NCBI GenBank assembly: GCA_036345935.2
Contig: JADWOT020000003.1
Coordinates: 12,498,524-12,562,523, forward strand
DNA length: 64,000 nucleotides
Origin: Taenia hydatigena
Lineage: Eukaryota; Platyhelminthes; Cestoda; Cyclophyllidea; Taeniidae
Direction of reading: 5' to 3'
How positions within the stretch are numbered: the first letter of the stretch is position 1; every line of letters begins with the position of its first letter. The notes under the pieces were generated by a model. That model was not told where the DNA came from. It made no database searches and worked only from the letters and a program-made list of their open reading frames with translations. A program made the position numbers and the translations under genes. Shown piece after piece: positions 12,690 to 24,999 of this stretch.

Positions 12690-14720
12690 ATTCTCTTCGC
12701 AATCTTTACTTGGAATTTTTCAACAGAGATCTTCCAATTAAGACCTTAATTAGAGAGGGCCACAATTCGATCCACCCCCATTTAAGCCTTTACTTACATC
12801 CATTCTGAAGAAAATTCGTTTTATTTCTCCTTCCAGTCATACTTCGATCGTCTAAACTGGAGCCAGCGGCTGCACACCCGTAGGCGAGTAGATTAAACAA
12901 CGAGTAGCTAAGAGCGCAGTAAACAAAGTCGTGTCTGCTGTCATCTGCCAACAACAGTAAATTAACAAGTCAACTTGTAAGAAAGTTGGAGTGGCAGGTT
13001 ACACTCAACCGTTTAATGCGCATTCTAGAGAGTTGCATGAAAAGAAGGGTTGTAGCAAATGCGAAATAGCTGATCTTGGTAGTCAGTTTAAGAGTGATAA
13101 CCTCAGCGACTAAACATGGACCTGCCGTTCTTTTAACATTCAGCTAGATGCAAAGTTTACTCAGTGAATTCACTTTGATCCAGAAATGTGTTCTGTTTTG
13201 TATGCGTTTGACGATCATATTTTGCCTTACGTACCATGAAACGGAAAGTACTGAACCCTTTTCTGACGCCAAACATGCATATCAAACAGTCTAATTTGGC
13301 GATAGAATCCCACACCCATTAAAGGTAACTTTTCAAAGATACTTCAGATGTTAACCTTTTCTTCGTGACCAAGTCGACTAACATGGAGGCATAACATAAC
13401 CTCTCAAACCACTATCCTTCACAATCCGGTCTCAGATACGACCATCAGATTGATGGCAATAAGTGTGTCCAGATGTGTCCTTTCGTCCCTCGTCTACCAA
13501 GCACGTTAAAAAATAAGCGTTGCAGGTGTTGTCCATCTCAAAAGAGATCAAACTTCTCAAACGAGACTCCATAGAGAGGAAACCATATTTAGAAAACGTT
13601 TTTTGAGGTCAACTATGAGAGGCTGTTTAAAGTGCTGCTTGCAGGCCTCTTCGTGTTAAGGAGTGAATAATTTTGACTCACTGCGCCCCTCCTTACAAAA
13701 ACCTAATTTCAAATTAATTTGTTAGGTTGAATTAAGTGGAGAATATCCACTCCATTGGGGAGCTATGCGCAGTGATTTTGGCTAATAATCGAAGAATTCA
13801 ATGGTTTGGGGAGAAAATTGAGGTCTAAATGGAAGGGCGTAAAAGAAATATTACGGAATAAACAAAACTCTTTGGTACGCCATGAAAAAAGAGAAAGTTA
13901 CGCGCTTGTGCGGCTTTATCAGTAAATGTGTGTCTTATACGTTAAAGTGTGCCTTATTAATTGATTTGTTCAAATTTGTTGCTGTAGCACTTAGGGTGGC
14001 AAAAATTACGACAGCAATATTCGTTGAGTTACGATAGCAAATAGCAATAGCATTCTTTCAAAGTTTATTATTGTGTGGGATCGAATGCAAAGAGCATCGC
14101 TTAAACTAATTCGAAAAAGGATTTAGGGAATTCGGACTTTAAAACACTTCTGTTACATTATAATTTCGCAATCGAAAGGCAAACCTGTGGAATAATCAAG
14201 GTGTGCAACACTGCAAAACTGTTTTAATCAAGTTAGCCTTCATTCAAAGCATGGCCCAATGAAGACTTCTTGCATTGAAAATCTGTACATTGGAAATTGT
14301 CGGCGACATTTTGACCCATTTTCTGCATGCTTGAATAGGCAGTCATTTTGCCTGAAAGCTATATTATTATTTTAAGCTTGCAAAACTTTTGTGGTCATAT
14401 CTACTAATAATCAACACGCTACTTGCATGCTTACCACATCAGGGGCAGGCAGTCAATCACTGACAATTGCTAGTTTATAAGGATGGTTAGGAGGTCAAAT
14501 ATCCTTGTCCGTTTATTTAACTCAGCACGACACGTCTTTTGGTAGCTCCTTTTACTAAAGAGCTTGCGATGCCTAACCATGCACTAAACCCTTATTATCT
14601 TATAAAAGCGAGGTAAGGCAGCTCGTGGAACCAGAATTAAGAAGCAGTAGCGAATCAAAAGTGACAATAAGCGACATACACAGAATTTAGGCATAGGGCT
14701 AAAAGAAGAGACAAACAGTC
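12690..14720. other. Segment missing from the right duplicate
   Basis: This interval lies between the IgSF arm and T-box copy B. In the right-hand copy the T-box exon joins the IgSF arm after about 30 bases, so this ~2.5 kb was either lost there or inserted here. I see no coding signal, transposon ends or RNA gene. A short phrase around 'gttacgatagcaaatagcaatagc' (14,028-14,052) is locally repetitive. Confidence 0.5.
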
Positions 14721-14732
14721 AATAGCTGCAAT

Positions 14733-15990
14733 TTAGCCAGGGATTTGTGAGGAATATCGACGTTTTCTTATGCTGTTGGCACGAGGAGTTGCATTGATCT
14801 TTAGGCCGGCAATGTGCCTATCGTGAAAGTTAGTGATGGCGATTAATTCCTTCTCTGAAATGACGTAGCTGCCCACATGCCCTAGGTGTGCTAGCAACCC
14901 GTTTTCATATCCTCCTCCACCGCGCTGACGTGCGGCCGCTTCTTCTGTTGTCAAATGACATATTATAGGATAGCGTGGAAGGTAGGTCTTCTGGCTGTGG
15001 ACAACTATCTGGAAAGAATAATGATGGACTTCTCGGTTCCGGGTGCAATTTGATGACCACCTATTCACTAAGTAGCAGTGATATGGCGAGCGCTAGCAGT
15101 AAAAACAATTAGCTGATTCCTCTTTGTAGGCATACTGGCGTTAGTGGTGATCTTGGCTAATGAAAAACCAAATCGAGGAACTTAGGCGAATGCAAAGACA
15201 CCGCTCAGGATAGGTTTCGCAAAGCATATATTCGCACAATAGTTTTTGAATGCAAACTAATCACTCGCATACTCACCTTGGCATGGTGGAGGATTAGGCT
15301 CAGTAGTCCTACTGGAAATCCAACGTCCAAACTAATATATGCAGACATTCTGACCTTTTGGCATCAAATCCATAAAAAACGAGTGCACTTCATCAGCCTT
15401 TAAACCCTCAACGCTAACACTGAGTATATGGAAGATGTAGCTGCAAAGCAAATCGTTAATGATATCAACCAATTTAGTGGAAGAGTAAATGCTGGTAGGC
15501 ACCAAATTTAGAAAAAGAGCCGGAAAACCAAGTACTTTGAATCTCCTTGCCTACCATATCTTCTAGCACGCATTTCCATTTTAGGGGATCCCATTGCCTT
15601 CCATGTCGTCATATTGCAAAACCGTAAAGTAATTGAGGGACGCTGTATCGAACCCGAGGCTTAAAATCCACTCCTGCTACGCAAATAGACGGGAACTCCT
15701 CCCTCTTATTGTTGAGGTCTGCAGGCCACACTTTGGGTACACCCTGAGCAATGGTCAGAAGGGGAAGGACTTCCTTGTGCTTCTAACCAGGCAGACGCAG
15801 CACCCACTCTTTCGTCGGCCGATACTTTAACATGTTGGCAACATTTACTTTCTTCACTTACATCCGTCATTCGTTGGGATAAGGCGTTGATTTGTGGTGC
15901 ATCGCTAGTTCAAAATGCATCACCCGAACTCCACTTGTTGATACGCAGCCACTTAGCTCAAGTCGCCTGAGCTAAGTGAGTCTTATTTGA
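14733..15990 (-). pseudogene. T-box transcription factor pseudogene, copy B
   Basis: This is a same-strand relative of copy A about 8 kb away, with the same exon order. The exon at 14,733-15,030 is open and carries KTYLPRYPIICHLT, then GSYVISEKELIAITNFHDRH and LKINATP, matching the C-terminal half of the T-box ('ET.F.AVTAYQN..I..LKI..NPFA'). The exon near 15,275-15,447 follows acceptor 'ttgctttgcag', carries LSVSVEGLKADEVHSFFMDL and MPKGQN, then an in-frame TAG in the stretch just before the conserved W, and ends CCAAG/gtgagt. The first exon region (about 15,553-15,800) keeps VPKVWP and KMEMRARRYG before 'gtaggc'. Homology to copy A continues upstream to about 16,050. The stop makes a full T-box domain impossible. 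It is closer to copy C than to copy A. Confidence 0.78.
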
Positions 15991-16059
15991 TCATTATAAG
16001 TGCTTTATACCCAGCAAATCAGCATTTGACCACTAATCTTTGCATTTGTCAGGCCCAAT

Positions 16060-17391
16060 ATTTGCCGGTGTACGGTCCTAAGAGACAATGGCGCTTTGTC
16101 CAAAGACGGGTGTGGAAGGATCATGGATGAGGCCTAATTCCGAGGCTATATAAGGAGTTTTAAAAAATGCATCAAACCTGCAAGAACTTACTAATTTTAT
16201 TGTCAAGGCAAAGTTGCGGCTTCTCTTCCGATCCTTGATAACATTTCTACAATGTGTCAATTTAGCGTTTAAATAAATCAGTTTGCGATCTATTCGTTGT
16301 GCAGGACAAAAATTTTGCGCGCTATGGAAAGCGTTACTCTTTATTCTGCGATTTAGGCTTCCTTTAACTTGTAAGTGGAATCCTACACTTTGCAACTACT
16401 GTTTGTACTGACTGGTGTGGTTAGCAATGACTCACCGCCAGTTTAACGATAGATTAAAGACTGTTGGCTTGAAAATGGGACGAATAAATTTTCCGGTACT
16501 TGGGAAGACAGATCGGCAGATGTGAATGCGGATGAAAAAATGAAGCAAAGAATGGTGGCCGATTCAATTGCTTTGTGTAATTTCATGAGAGTTGGGATTG
16601 TTTAGACCGAACGTTTCTCAAGTCCCATGATTGTGATTGATGTAGTGCTAACCTCATTGACATATCGTTCTCTCTAATCGGTTGTGTCGGATAGCGATAG
16701 ACATCTGGAAGATGATTCGCGGAAACAGTGAGTTGTGATTTGGCCCTATGATATCAGGTTTGCTAGCAATAAAGTAGGGCTAGTTCCAGAGTTTGGATGA
16801 TGGGTACCTTTTTGATTGCTGCACACAGTAATTTCGCTTCTTGCTAACAGCGTTCAATTTGTGAAGAAAGTGATTGGCTGCTTACCGTTGCAGTGGAATA
16901 TAAAGACTCACTAAACTGCGAGTGGTACAAAAAGTGGAAGTGTGAAGCAACCTCTCACCACTTTCACAGCTGTGCGTAGATGGGGCGACCTGCTTCACTG
17001 GGAAAAACTTCTAATCGACAATGCTTAGTGTAACGCCTAGCCCAATAGCAACGCAAGGACGAGAGGACTGCATCAGCACAAACTGAGAACATCCAATTGA
17101 CTATAAATAGGCGAATTAAAGAACAAGAATAATGGTTCTTAAATTGCGACAATATCGTTGACTAAGCAACAATTGTTCAATTCATGTTTCTTAACTGTAA
17201 CAACTAGTTACTTTGAATGAAAATTTGCCACGTTAAATTATTTTTTGTATAACTTTGCTATTCGCCTCTTCACTGCGCAAACCTTGACAGTTTTTTTTGA
17301 ATATTAATGTTTGAATTGAGCCACCGACGACCAATAAATAACCAGTCATGACCCAAGTTGATTTGAATTTTGTTCTGGACACTTCGCAGTG
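16060..17391. other. Intergenic, upstream of the CDK gene
   Basis: No domain-bearing frame is visible. The 105-codon open stretch at 16,078-16,395 (minus) has no recognisable motif. The last ~60 bases before the kinase start contain a T-rich run ending 'cacttcgcag', described separately. No clear TATA box was identified. Confidence 0.45.
17376..17391 (+). promoter_or_regulatory. Possible splice acceptor just before the CDK start codon
   Basis: The sequence 'ttctggacacttcgcag' ends two bases before the ATG at 17,392. It could be the 3' end of an intron in the 5' untranslated region or a trans-splicing acceptor; flatworms use spliced leaders on part of their mRNAs. No matching donor was identified. 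Confidence 0.35.
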
Positions 17392-19039
17392 ATGTCGGCT
17401 TATGATCTCTCGAGTCTTTTCCGACTCGAAAAAATTGGAGAAGGTTTGAAGAAAGCGTTTAATCCATCGTTCTAGGCACTTACGGGGTGGTTCACAAATG
17501 CCTCGATCGGAAATCGGGGCAGCTGAAGGCCTTGAAAAGAATTAAACTTGAGCATTCTAACCAGGGTATCCCTGCGACTGCTCTCAGGGAGATTGGACTT
17601 TTGAAGGAGCTGAAACACCCCAATATTGTGGCGTAAATCTCAAAGATCTATGACTCTTTTTTAGTCTAGAACATGTTATTCTAGATGGCGGCCGCCTATA
17701 CTTAGTTTTTGAATACTTAAATGTGGACCTTAGGCGATATTTGGATCTCAATTACAAAAATACTGGATTGCCTCCAGGCACTGTCAAAGTAGGATTTCGC
17801 CTTTACTCATTTTTCATCTAGTCTTTTATGTACCAAATGCTGCAGGCTCTTTGCTTTTGCCACCTGAGGCGCATTATCCACCGTGATTTAAAGCCCCAAA
17901 ATGTGCTGGTCGACGTTAGTAGAAGTGTTATAAAGCTGGCTGACTTTGGAATGGCTAGGTATTTCGGTTACCCACTTCGCGCATTGACTCACGAGGTAGT
18001 TTCTTATTGTCTCAATACCCTAAAAATCTCGCTTGATTGATCTTGAAATGTTGTAGGTCGTCACTCTGTTGTATCGCGCTCCGGAGATTCTGCTAGGCGA
18101 AGCTGTCTATTGTTGTGGTGTCGATATGTGGTCGATGGGCTGTATTTTCGCAGAGATAGCCACTGGAGACCCGCTGTTTTGGGGTGACTCCGAGATTGAT
18201 CAACTGTTCCACATATTCCGAATAAAGGGAATGCCGACAGAGGAAACTTGGCCCGGCATTACAAAGTTGCGTAATTATAATCCTACATTGTTTCCGTCTT
18301 GGCACGTCAATCAACTTTGTTCCCAAGAAAAGATCATGCGTGCACTTGATGCAAAGGGTCTTGATTTGTTAACTGTGAGTGGCAACCACTTTATACCCCT
18401 TTCCCTTTATTTCTTATTGCCATTCCCATTGTCCCAAGTCCACTGCTGCTTTTAAGAACCGATGCAATTCACCGACGTCGATTTTTGCTATTTTGTTAGC
18501 ATTCTTTATCGCTCCTTTGAAGGAAAATCGTCTTTTGACATGTGGCCACCAATATCGTATTTAAACCTAGGCGCTTCTCGTCTACGACCCACCATCTCGC
18601 ATAAAAGCGCAACATGCTCTCTTGCACCCCTACTTTGCCAATCTTGACAAAAAATCCCTACCTGCAGTCGGCGAGGAGTACATTGGCCTGCCAGTAGGGA
18701 AAATTCCACCAGATTATGCTGAACTATTCAATGCCTTGATCAACATTGAGGAGAGTAACTTGGAAGAGGAGGGTGATGAGTGCTGGAAAGAAGCAGAGGA
18801 GACCCCGGATAAGATGGTAGCTTCCTCTTTCTACTTTTGCATCATAAGGCGCATTCATCTCTTACATGTTGTCGTTCTGTTGGCTCTTTAAGCTGAGGAT
18901 GGTGCCTTCTACGATGTTACTGGGTGCATCAACGTATCAGGTCTCAGCGGCTCGTGACAGGTTTGCAAAGGAGAAGGTGAAGAAGTCAGGAATAGAGAAG
19001 CCGCAACAACTCTCAGATCCCAAAAGGCGAGCTCCATAG
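17392..19039 (+). CDS. Cyclin-dependent kinase, CDK1/2-like (7 exons, 405 aa)
   Basis: This is a Ser/Thr protein kinase of the cell-cycle CDK group, expected to need a cyclin partner. Exons are 17,392-17,443, 17,476-17,632, 17,665-17,788, 17,822-17,995, 18,057-18,374, 18,571-18,816 and 18,893-19,039. All introns are GT-AG, phases join correctly, and the total is 1,218 bases. Motifs: glycine loop [10 protein letters not shown] with both inhibitory-site residues (T, Y); lysine in [10 protein letters not shown]; cyclin-contact helix PATALRE in place of [32 protein letters not shown]; activation segment [16 protein letters not shown] with the T-loop Thr; [43 protein letters not shown]. The Trp of the usual 'WYRAPE' is Leu. 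After the kinase core (~300 residues) is an unusual ~100-residue tail, acidic first ([13 protein letters not shown]) and basic at the end ([11 protein letters not shown]). The last exon is the least certain. Catalytic residues are all present, so it may be active. Confidence 0.88.
17444..17821 (+). other. Three mini-introns of 32, 32 and 33 bases in the CDK gene
   Basis: Introns 1-3 occupy 17,444-17,475, 17,633-17,664 and 17,789-17,821. They start gtttga, gtaaat and gtagga and end ttctag, ttttag and atctag. Removing them is required to keep the kinase frame open, and the same three positions are recognisable in the 28 kb pseudogene. Introns 4-6 are 61, 196 and 76 bases. Confidence 0.88.
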
Positions 19040-20900
19040 CCTCTGGCTGATAATCATAATGTCACCAAATCTGTCACTTAACCCTTCATTATAGGTTCTC
19101 TTGCTCCAACACCTTTTCGTCTTTATTCAAGTCAGCCGGTTGTTAAGTCTTGGCATCTTCACCAATACTGCCGTGCTTATCATTCACTATAAGGCAAATT
19201 CCCTTATTAATCATTAGGTGTCAAAGTTATTGAGAAGGGAACGAAAGTGAAGATTTTTGTGGTGTGTGGTACGGCTGGTTCAGACGTCATCGCTGGAGTG
19301 GTATCTTTGGTGCTCGGCAAGCTGCCTTTTACGCAAATTGGGGCAGGTTCGGGATACCACTGTGTTGAAGCCTCTTTTTGTGTCTGCTATGCATTCGATC
19401 TGGTCTTTACGGTCCTTAAGTCCGAAAACATAAAAACAGAGACTGTTAAACAGGGGACTATGTCTAGATCTCACAGTCTAAAGCAAGTGCTGCTAATCTA
19501 AGGAGTTTGTGCTGCAAATCTGCTTTGTTATCTCTGACTCTTCCACTCTATTACCTGCATTGTCAGAGCCGGTGCGTTCGAAGTACAGTCGAGAGAGGGA
19601 GGAGGTTCGACGGGTAACAGCCGCGTGCTAACCTACACCCAGCGACATGTTTATCCGCATTTTGTTCGCATTGTCGCTGCAGTTGTGGGAGAGGAGGTTT
19701 GTTTCCGTCCCATAGTGGTCGGTAGTGAATGTGTGAGCACACTCGGTCCCAACTACACTGCTTAATTATGCCATTTGGTGCAAATGCAATCATGCAAAAC
19801 TGATAATGAAATCGTCGTGTAACTCTAGTAGGGGACGGAAACAGTAGAAGACAGACAGGTAAGAAAGATCTTGGTCAGAAGTGCTGACCACACTGCAGTG
19901 ATCTTTGGAAGCTGGTGTTTGCAGATGTAAAATCATTTAAAGAAAGGGTCATGAATTTCGACGCTACTGAAAGCAATATCAGCCATGATCCTGGTTTCTC
20001 TTCAAGTTCGAAGGAATGTTCGACCATTTGGAATTCATTTTCATAACTCTTAGCTTGGTTTACGCCTTCATTGTCGCATGTTTGAGGTGGCCTTGCTACA
20101 CTTTAAAGTGTGAAGTACTAAACTGCTTGCGTCAAGTGCTAGTAGCAGCGTGTTGAGATTTACGACCCGCCTCGCTAGCACGCGCGTGTAATCTTTAGAT
20201 GAATAAGAGACACCGATTAACCCCTTGCAACTATCTGTGATTGGATGATGTGGCTAGCAATGCGATAGTCTTTCTGGTCCTTAGTCGCGCCATGGTAAGC
20301 TCGGCTGCAGCAGGCGCTTTGACTAGCACCGGCGTCTTCATGTTTGCGTGAGATGCGGGAAGCAAAAGCCATGATAAAGATCGATGATCATGTGGACAGG
20401 TAGACTCATAAAATTGTGCCCGGAACGTGTGGGCTAAAAGGAGGTGTCATTTCAACCCTATTTAGCGCTTAGACTGCGTATATTCACCAAATCACCTACG
20501 ACTCCGGGCTGTGATTGGATCGTGACAGGAAGGCTTTTGATGCGTTTTACCCACCGTCGCTTGTATTCGTAGTGCATACTGCAGCGTCCTTTGATAAAAA
20601 TCCGAAAATTCGAGGCAACTTCATCTTTGTTTCCTTCCCTTGTCCCAGCTAGAATCTCTGTCAACGCTTAGCCGTCTGTTGTAAATCATTCTTCGATGCC
20701 AACTAGTTTCATCAAATGGAATTTAAATAAGGTGAGCAAAATTTAATTTACCCTCGTTCGACCATGACCAGTCTCTTCTAAGTTGTTTTATGATTAAGAA
20801 AGAACACAGACCTTTGCATTGTTTCAATTATCCTCCATTTCATCAGTACACCAACTCACCACACCTTTATTGGCGATTTCCTACAGTACCGACTACCTCA
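19040..20900. other. No recognisable gene downstream of the CDK
   Basis: No AATAAA signal is seen soon after the kinase stop. The open stretch at 19,247-19,501 (plus, 84 codons) has a hydrophobic N-terminal part but no recognisable motif. Nothing else is supportable. Confidence 0.4.
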
Positions 20901-20957
20901 GGCGAGCTAGCTCAACAAGAGACAGTTTGGTAATCACGTGGTTGAGAACCGGAGGTC

Positions 20958-23900
20958 AAGATGGGTCATCACAGCCATCCGCATATCGTTTCACCCAATC
21001 ATTCATGTGCAGTGTGGCCTGAATTCTTTTCACAATCCGGCGGTTGTTACTAACAGCCAGACGAGCATGAAGTTAAAAAAGAAGCACCTCTTTTCCGATG
21101 GAAGACACCATCGTTTGGAATGAGCCTTTGCATTCCGTTACAAATTAATTAGTTTATTTTACTGTGAGACAGTCTATCATATCGCTTCCACAACTTGCTC
21201 CCTATTATGCTCAGTCTAAGTGGTGGTCGGTTCTTTATGTGGGATCCTCCTCAAACGGGCTGCGCAAGCATTAATTCCGATTTGATTATCACTCAAAGAG
21301 GTGCCATCTGTTAATTATCATATCCGATTATTGAGCCTGGTATAAAGGCGTTGTAATGGAGCTAGACGAGTTATAGATCTTACACAAACACAAACAGTAT
21401 TGACGCTGCTGCATGTTGAATAAAGGGTTAGTCAGAGTTGAGATAAGGCTACGAATACAACCACTGACTGACTTGCAAGAAGTACCGCGATGGTTAATCA
21501 ATCTGTCTTAAATATTGTCAAAAAAGGCAAATGTGGCTGCGACCAAATTCTGCACGCACTGTATCACTCGGTAAGAGCCATTAAGTGGATCCGTCGTAAA
21601 AATTGTTTATGGATTTTGCAAGAAGTTACAAGTTATTTGGGCGGAAACCACCATACTCTTATGGCAATGACAGGATGTGTGGAATTGTCTTAATACCGGG
21701 TGAGGTGTCTAAATGAGTAGTCGGTTTTAGTTTGCTACTTTTTTCATTTGAGTAGACTGGTGGTTTGCATCGAGTGGGATGCAGAAATACCACTTCAAAG
21801 GAAGCTCGCAAAAAATATCAATTTTTTGACCTGATGTAGCTGTATCCTCTTTGTTTTCCACACTCTCTTTTGACCCTAAATTTTTAATGAAATGGCTTTT
21901 TCATTCCTCCATCAGGCAAAAATTGTGCCGCTCCCTATGTGATGAAATAGAGACCTTAAGTGCCTCTTGCAGCTGAATTCAGGGTTCGTAAAGACTCAAG
22001 ATGTGACTATTTGCGTTCCATAGCTACCTGATGAGGCAAATGGTAACCTCGTCTATAAAAAACAGGGCATTCATAACTTCGCATCAGAAAAGGTAGAGTT
22101 TGTTATATGCGCATTTTGAAATGGGGGCGCAATCGCATGCTCAGTGGAGACCAAAAGTTTATGGCCGTGTCCTCACACAACTCCAACGTTTGTGTGCTTG
22201 AATAACTGCTTTTTTTCATAAACATCAGTCAGGTGTCAGTCATTCGTCATTATAAAGTAGCTAACCGATCATTTGAAAACCTCACTGCTTTTAACGGTAT
22301 AGGTTTTCTGCAAATGAGACAAAAACTTGAAACATCTTATTCGCTTCAATAATAGTGGTTCTTTAAGAAAAGTTTATTACTGTTAATTTACATCAATTAC
22401 ATGCATTTTTGGGTAAAAGTGACATGAAACAGAGCAGGATATGTTCCTCCCTTTAATTATCATGAAGATTTGTATCACTTAGGAAGAACTGCGGCTTGCA
22501 AAGAGCATCCCTTTATAGACGAAAGAGGAAATTGACGAAAAGTTCATGGCTCTGTGGGACCTTTTCTCATGATCGTAATGCTTGGAGGTGGCTAATCATT
22601 AGATCTATGCACTTCTTCCGACTGACAAATCGCCTCACCAGAAGGTCGAACACGTCCCCCTATCAAGCGAAGTATATGAGGTTCACTCAATCGGCTTTTC
22701 GTTTTCCAAAGCAGATGGTCCTGCTTTATATCACACCTTTGTGGCCGTTAGCCTTCTGTCGGCAACAGGCCGTACTGCGTGCAGAAGTTATTTCTTCTTC
22801 GTTTTGAATTAACAAATGATAATCTTACAATACTTATGGGACCGTGCACACGGCTTTACGTTATCACTTCTTAGGGCCCCATAGGTTGAATTTGACTACA
22901 CATTCCATCGTCGCCATGCTCATCAAGAATTGTGGAAAAATTTTAGCAGCCAGGGTTTTGGCACAGATGTAAGCGAATGTCTGGACATTGCCTTGATTCT
23001 TGTTTATCAGATTGTTGGTGGCATCCATAACTTTTCTCTGCATGTGTGATGAATCGATGCACTTACGCACGTATGTATGAGCGAGCAGACAAGTTCACTG
23101 TCACTCCTCGGGATCAGACAATGCGTGTTCCGCTTATTGATGAGAGAGAGCATCTAGGGCTTAATGATAAACAAAAGCCACGCGCTCGTTGTCTGCACGA
23201 ATGACTGACCATCTGTCCGTTCAAAATAGGCCTTGTTAGGTCAGAGGTCAAATTTGCTGGTTAGACTTCATCAAATCTTCCATTTTTAGAAGCTATCTTG
23301 GGAAGTAAGCATTTTTTGGTTGTGCTGAGACACCATAATCTATCTTGCTAAGTATATGGTGGCATTTAAAAATGAATAAAAGGTACGTACTGGACAGTGA
23401 ATCGGGATTTCAATGGGCTGGCCTTTCACCTGCCTCCATGTTGTTACCAGTTTCGTACTCAGTGTCTGAACCGTGCTTTTCTACTTATTATTCTAAAGTC
23501 TTTGATCAATCACAGGCTCACCTACCACTCACTCCACAGCAGTATAATCAGAGTCCGACTCTAACAGCGTCGAGATGGACGATGCATCAATCACGCGAAT
23601 TCACTATAACGCCTTTGTGCAGATGGTTATACATTAACTAACAGCTGACAGGGTTGCCTTCGGCGTGGTTGATGCAAAATCAGTGACTTAGTAATGGCGG
23701 ATAGCTGTAGACTAGTAGCACCTCAAACTTCCCACTCATATGTCTCACAACCAGTGGTGTCTCTGCAGGCCCACTGGCGATAAGCATGGCAAGAGATGCG
23801 GACCGGATTCCCTTTCAGCATTTTTCACCATGCATTAGCCCTATGACCTCTGCACACTTGGGTTATCATCAGCATCACAGCAATGCCATGGTATCTTTCC

Positions 23901-24930
23901 AGCTTAAAAAATTTCTGCTACGCCACTAGGTCACTGCTCTTGTGTAGGTGGTCAACAACTGTTCTACCTTGCAGCAATAAGTGTTAGGTGCACTGCCAAC
24001 TTTGTTACGGCCCGATAACTTGGATCAGATCTGTGGCTCTTGTCACTTGCGTAAGAAATCTTTTAGGACGACTGCGTGGAGCAAGAAACAATGTGTTAGT
24101 CAGTGATGCCTTTTTCAGTTTTCTCAGGTAGCCTCGGAGGCATATTGCGACGGATCGGCTGATGATCAAATACTTATTCGAAGTTATCCTGAGGGGGCAA
24201 TTTTAAGTTTCTTGAACTCAGTCTACATTGGCTAATGTTCTGGTATGTTGTCATCACGTTAATTTTATCTTAACTTCACACTCATTGCTTCCTTATTCTT
24301 GCAGTTTTAGCCCAAGTTCACAGCTAGCAGCAAATACGAGGTAAAGCAAGGACACAGCTCAGCAAACTCCCACCATGTGACGCCGTTTTCGCACACTCAG
24401 TTGGTATGTTATTACTTTTCAAGCTTTATTAATTGGTTTTGGTTTTGAATGTTCACCACAAATGTGCTGCTGATTGCATCTCTGAAAATTTTAACCTATT
24501 TTTTTTTCTTTTAGACAATGCTAGGCTGCAAATTACAACGGATACTAGCCTAACTTATCATCATCTAATGACTATGCCATCAATGCCGACATTAACCTAC
24601 ATTGGTAATCTTGTGCTCCCACAGAGCCTGATTCGCCCGATGCTTACGAAGTCAAGCAACTACTGAACAGTCTGTAACAGCGACCTAAAAGTCAGAGTAT
24701 CCATAAATGTGCTGCGAATAACTTTGCTGCATTTGATGGTTGTGGCCTCCAAAGTGTCTGTTTTGGCTTATGGAACCTTTTCCATGCACTTTTCTAGTCG
24801 CACCTCCCAAGTTCTCGCTGTGATCAGATGTTACACGGAACTGCCGATTATCGTATATCTATCTGTTTCGGAAAATGCCTCTGCCCTAAATTTTGGTGCC
24901 AGAATCCCTAACATCCTGCATTTTTCCTAA
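20958..24930 (+). other. Possible decayed gene, His/Ser/Thr-rich exon-like pieces
   Basis: Several plus-strand pieces have low-complexity composition typical of the activation regions of transcription factors. At 23,769-23,890 an exon-like segment between acceptor 'tctctgcag' and donor 'gtatct' encodes SPMTSAHLGYHQHHSNAM. At 24,311-24,403 the frame carries SSANSHHVTPFSHTQL before donor 'gtatgt'. After a 111-base intron-like stretch ending 'tttttcttttag', a frame carries TYHHLMTMPSMPTLTYI, and one near 24,633 carries SPDAYEVKQLLNSL followed by TAA. An earlier piece at 20,958 encodes MGHHSHPHIVSPNHS. The pieces at 24,311 and 24,515 do not join in frame, so this is decayed or misread. No DNA-binding domain was found and I assign no family. 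Confidence 0.25.
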
Positions 24931-24999
24931 ATACCCGTTCTCGATGCTTTTTTCTGGTTGGTCAGTGCCGCGCCGAGCCCAAGACTAAACGAAATGCCA

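Noticed and set aside
15633..15830. 65-codon plus-strand frame
   Set aside because: It lies antisense to T-box copy B, where the minus strand matches copy A.
16078..16395. 105-codon minus-strand frame upstream of the CDK
   Set aside because: Length alone is within chance for AT-rich DNA of this size; there is no domain, splice context or duplicate.
18093..18326. 77-codon minus-strand frame and others inside the CDK gene
   Set aside because: They overlap exon 5 and exon 6 of the kinase in other frames and carry no motif.
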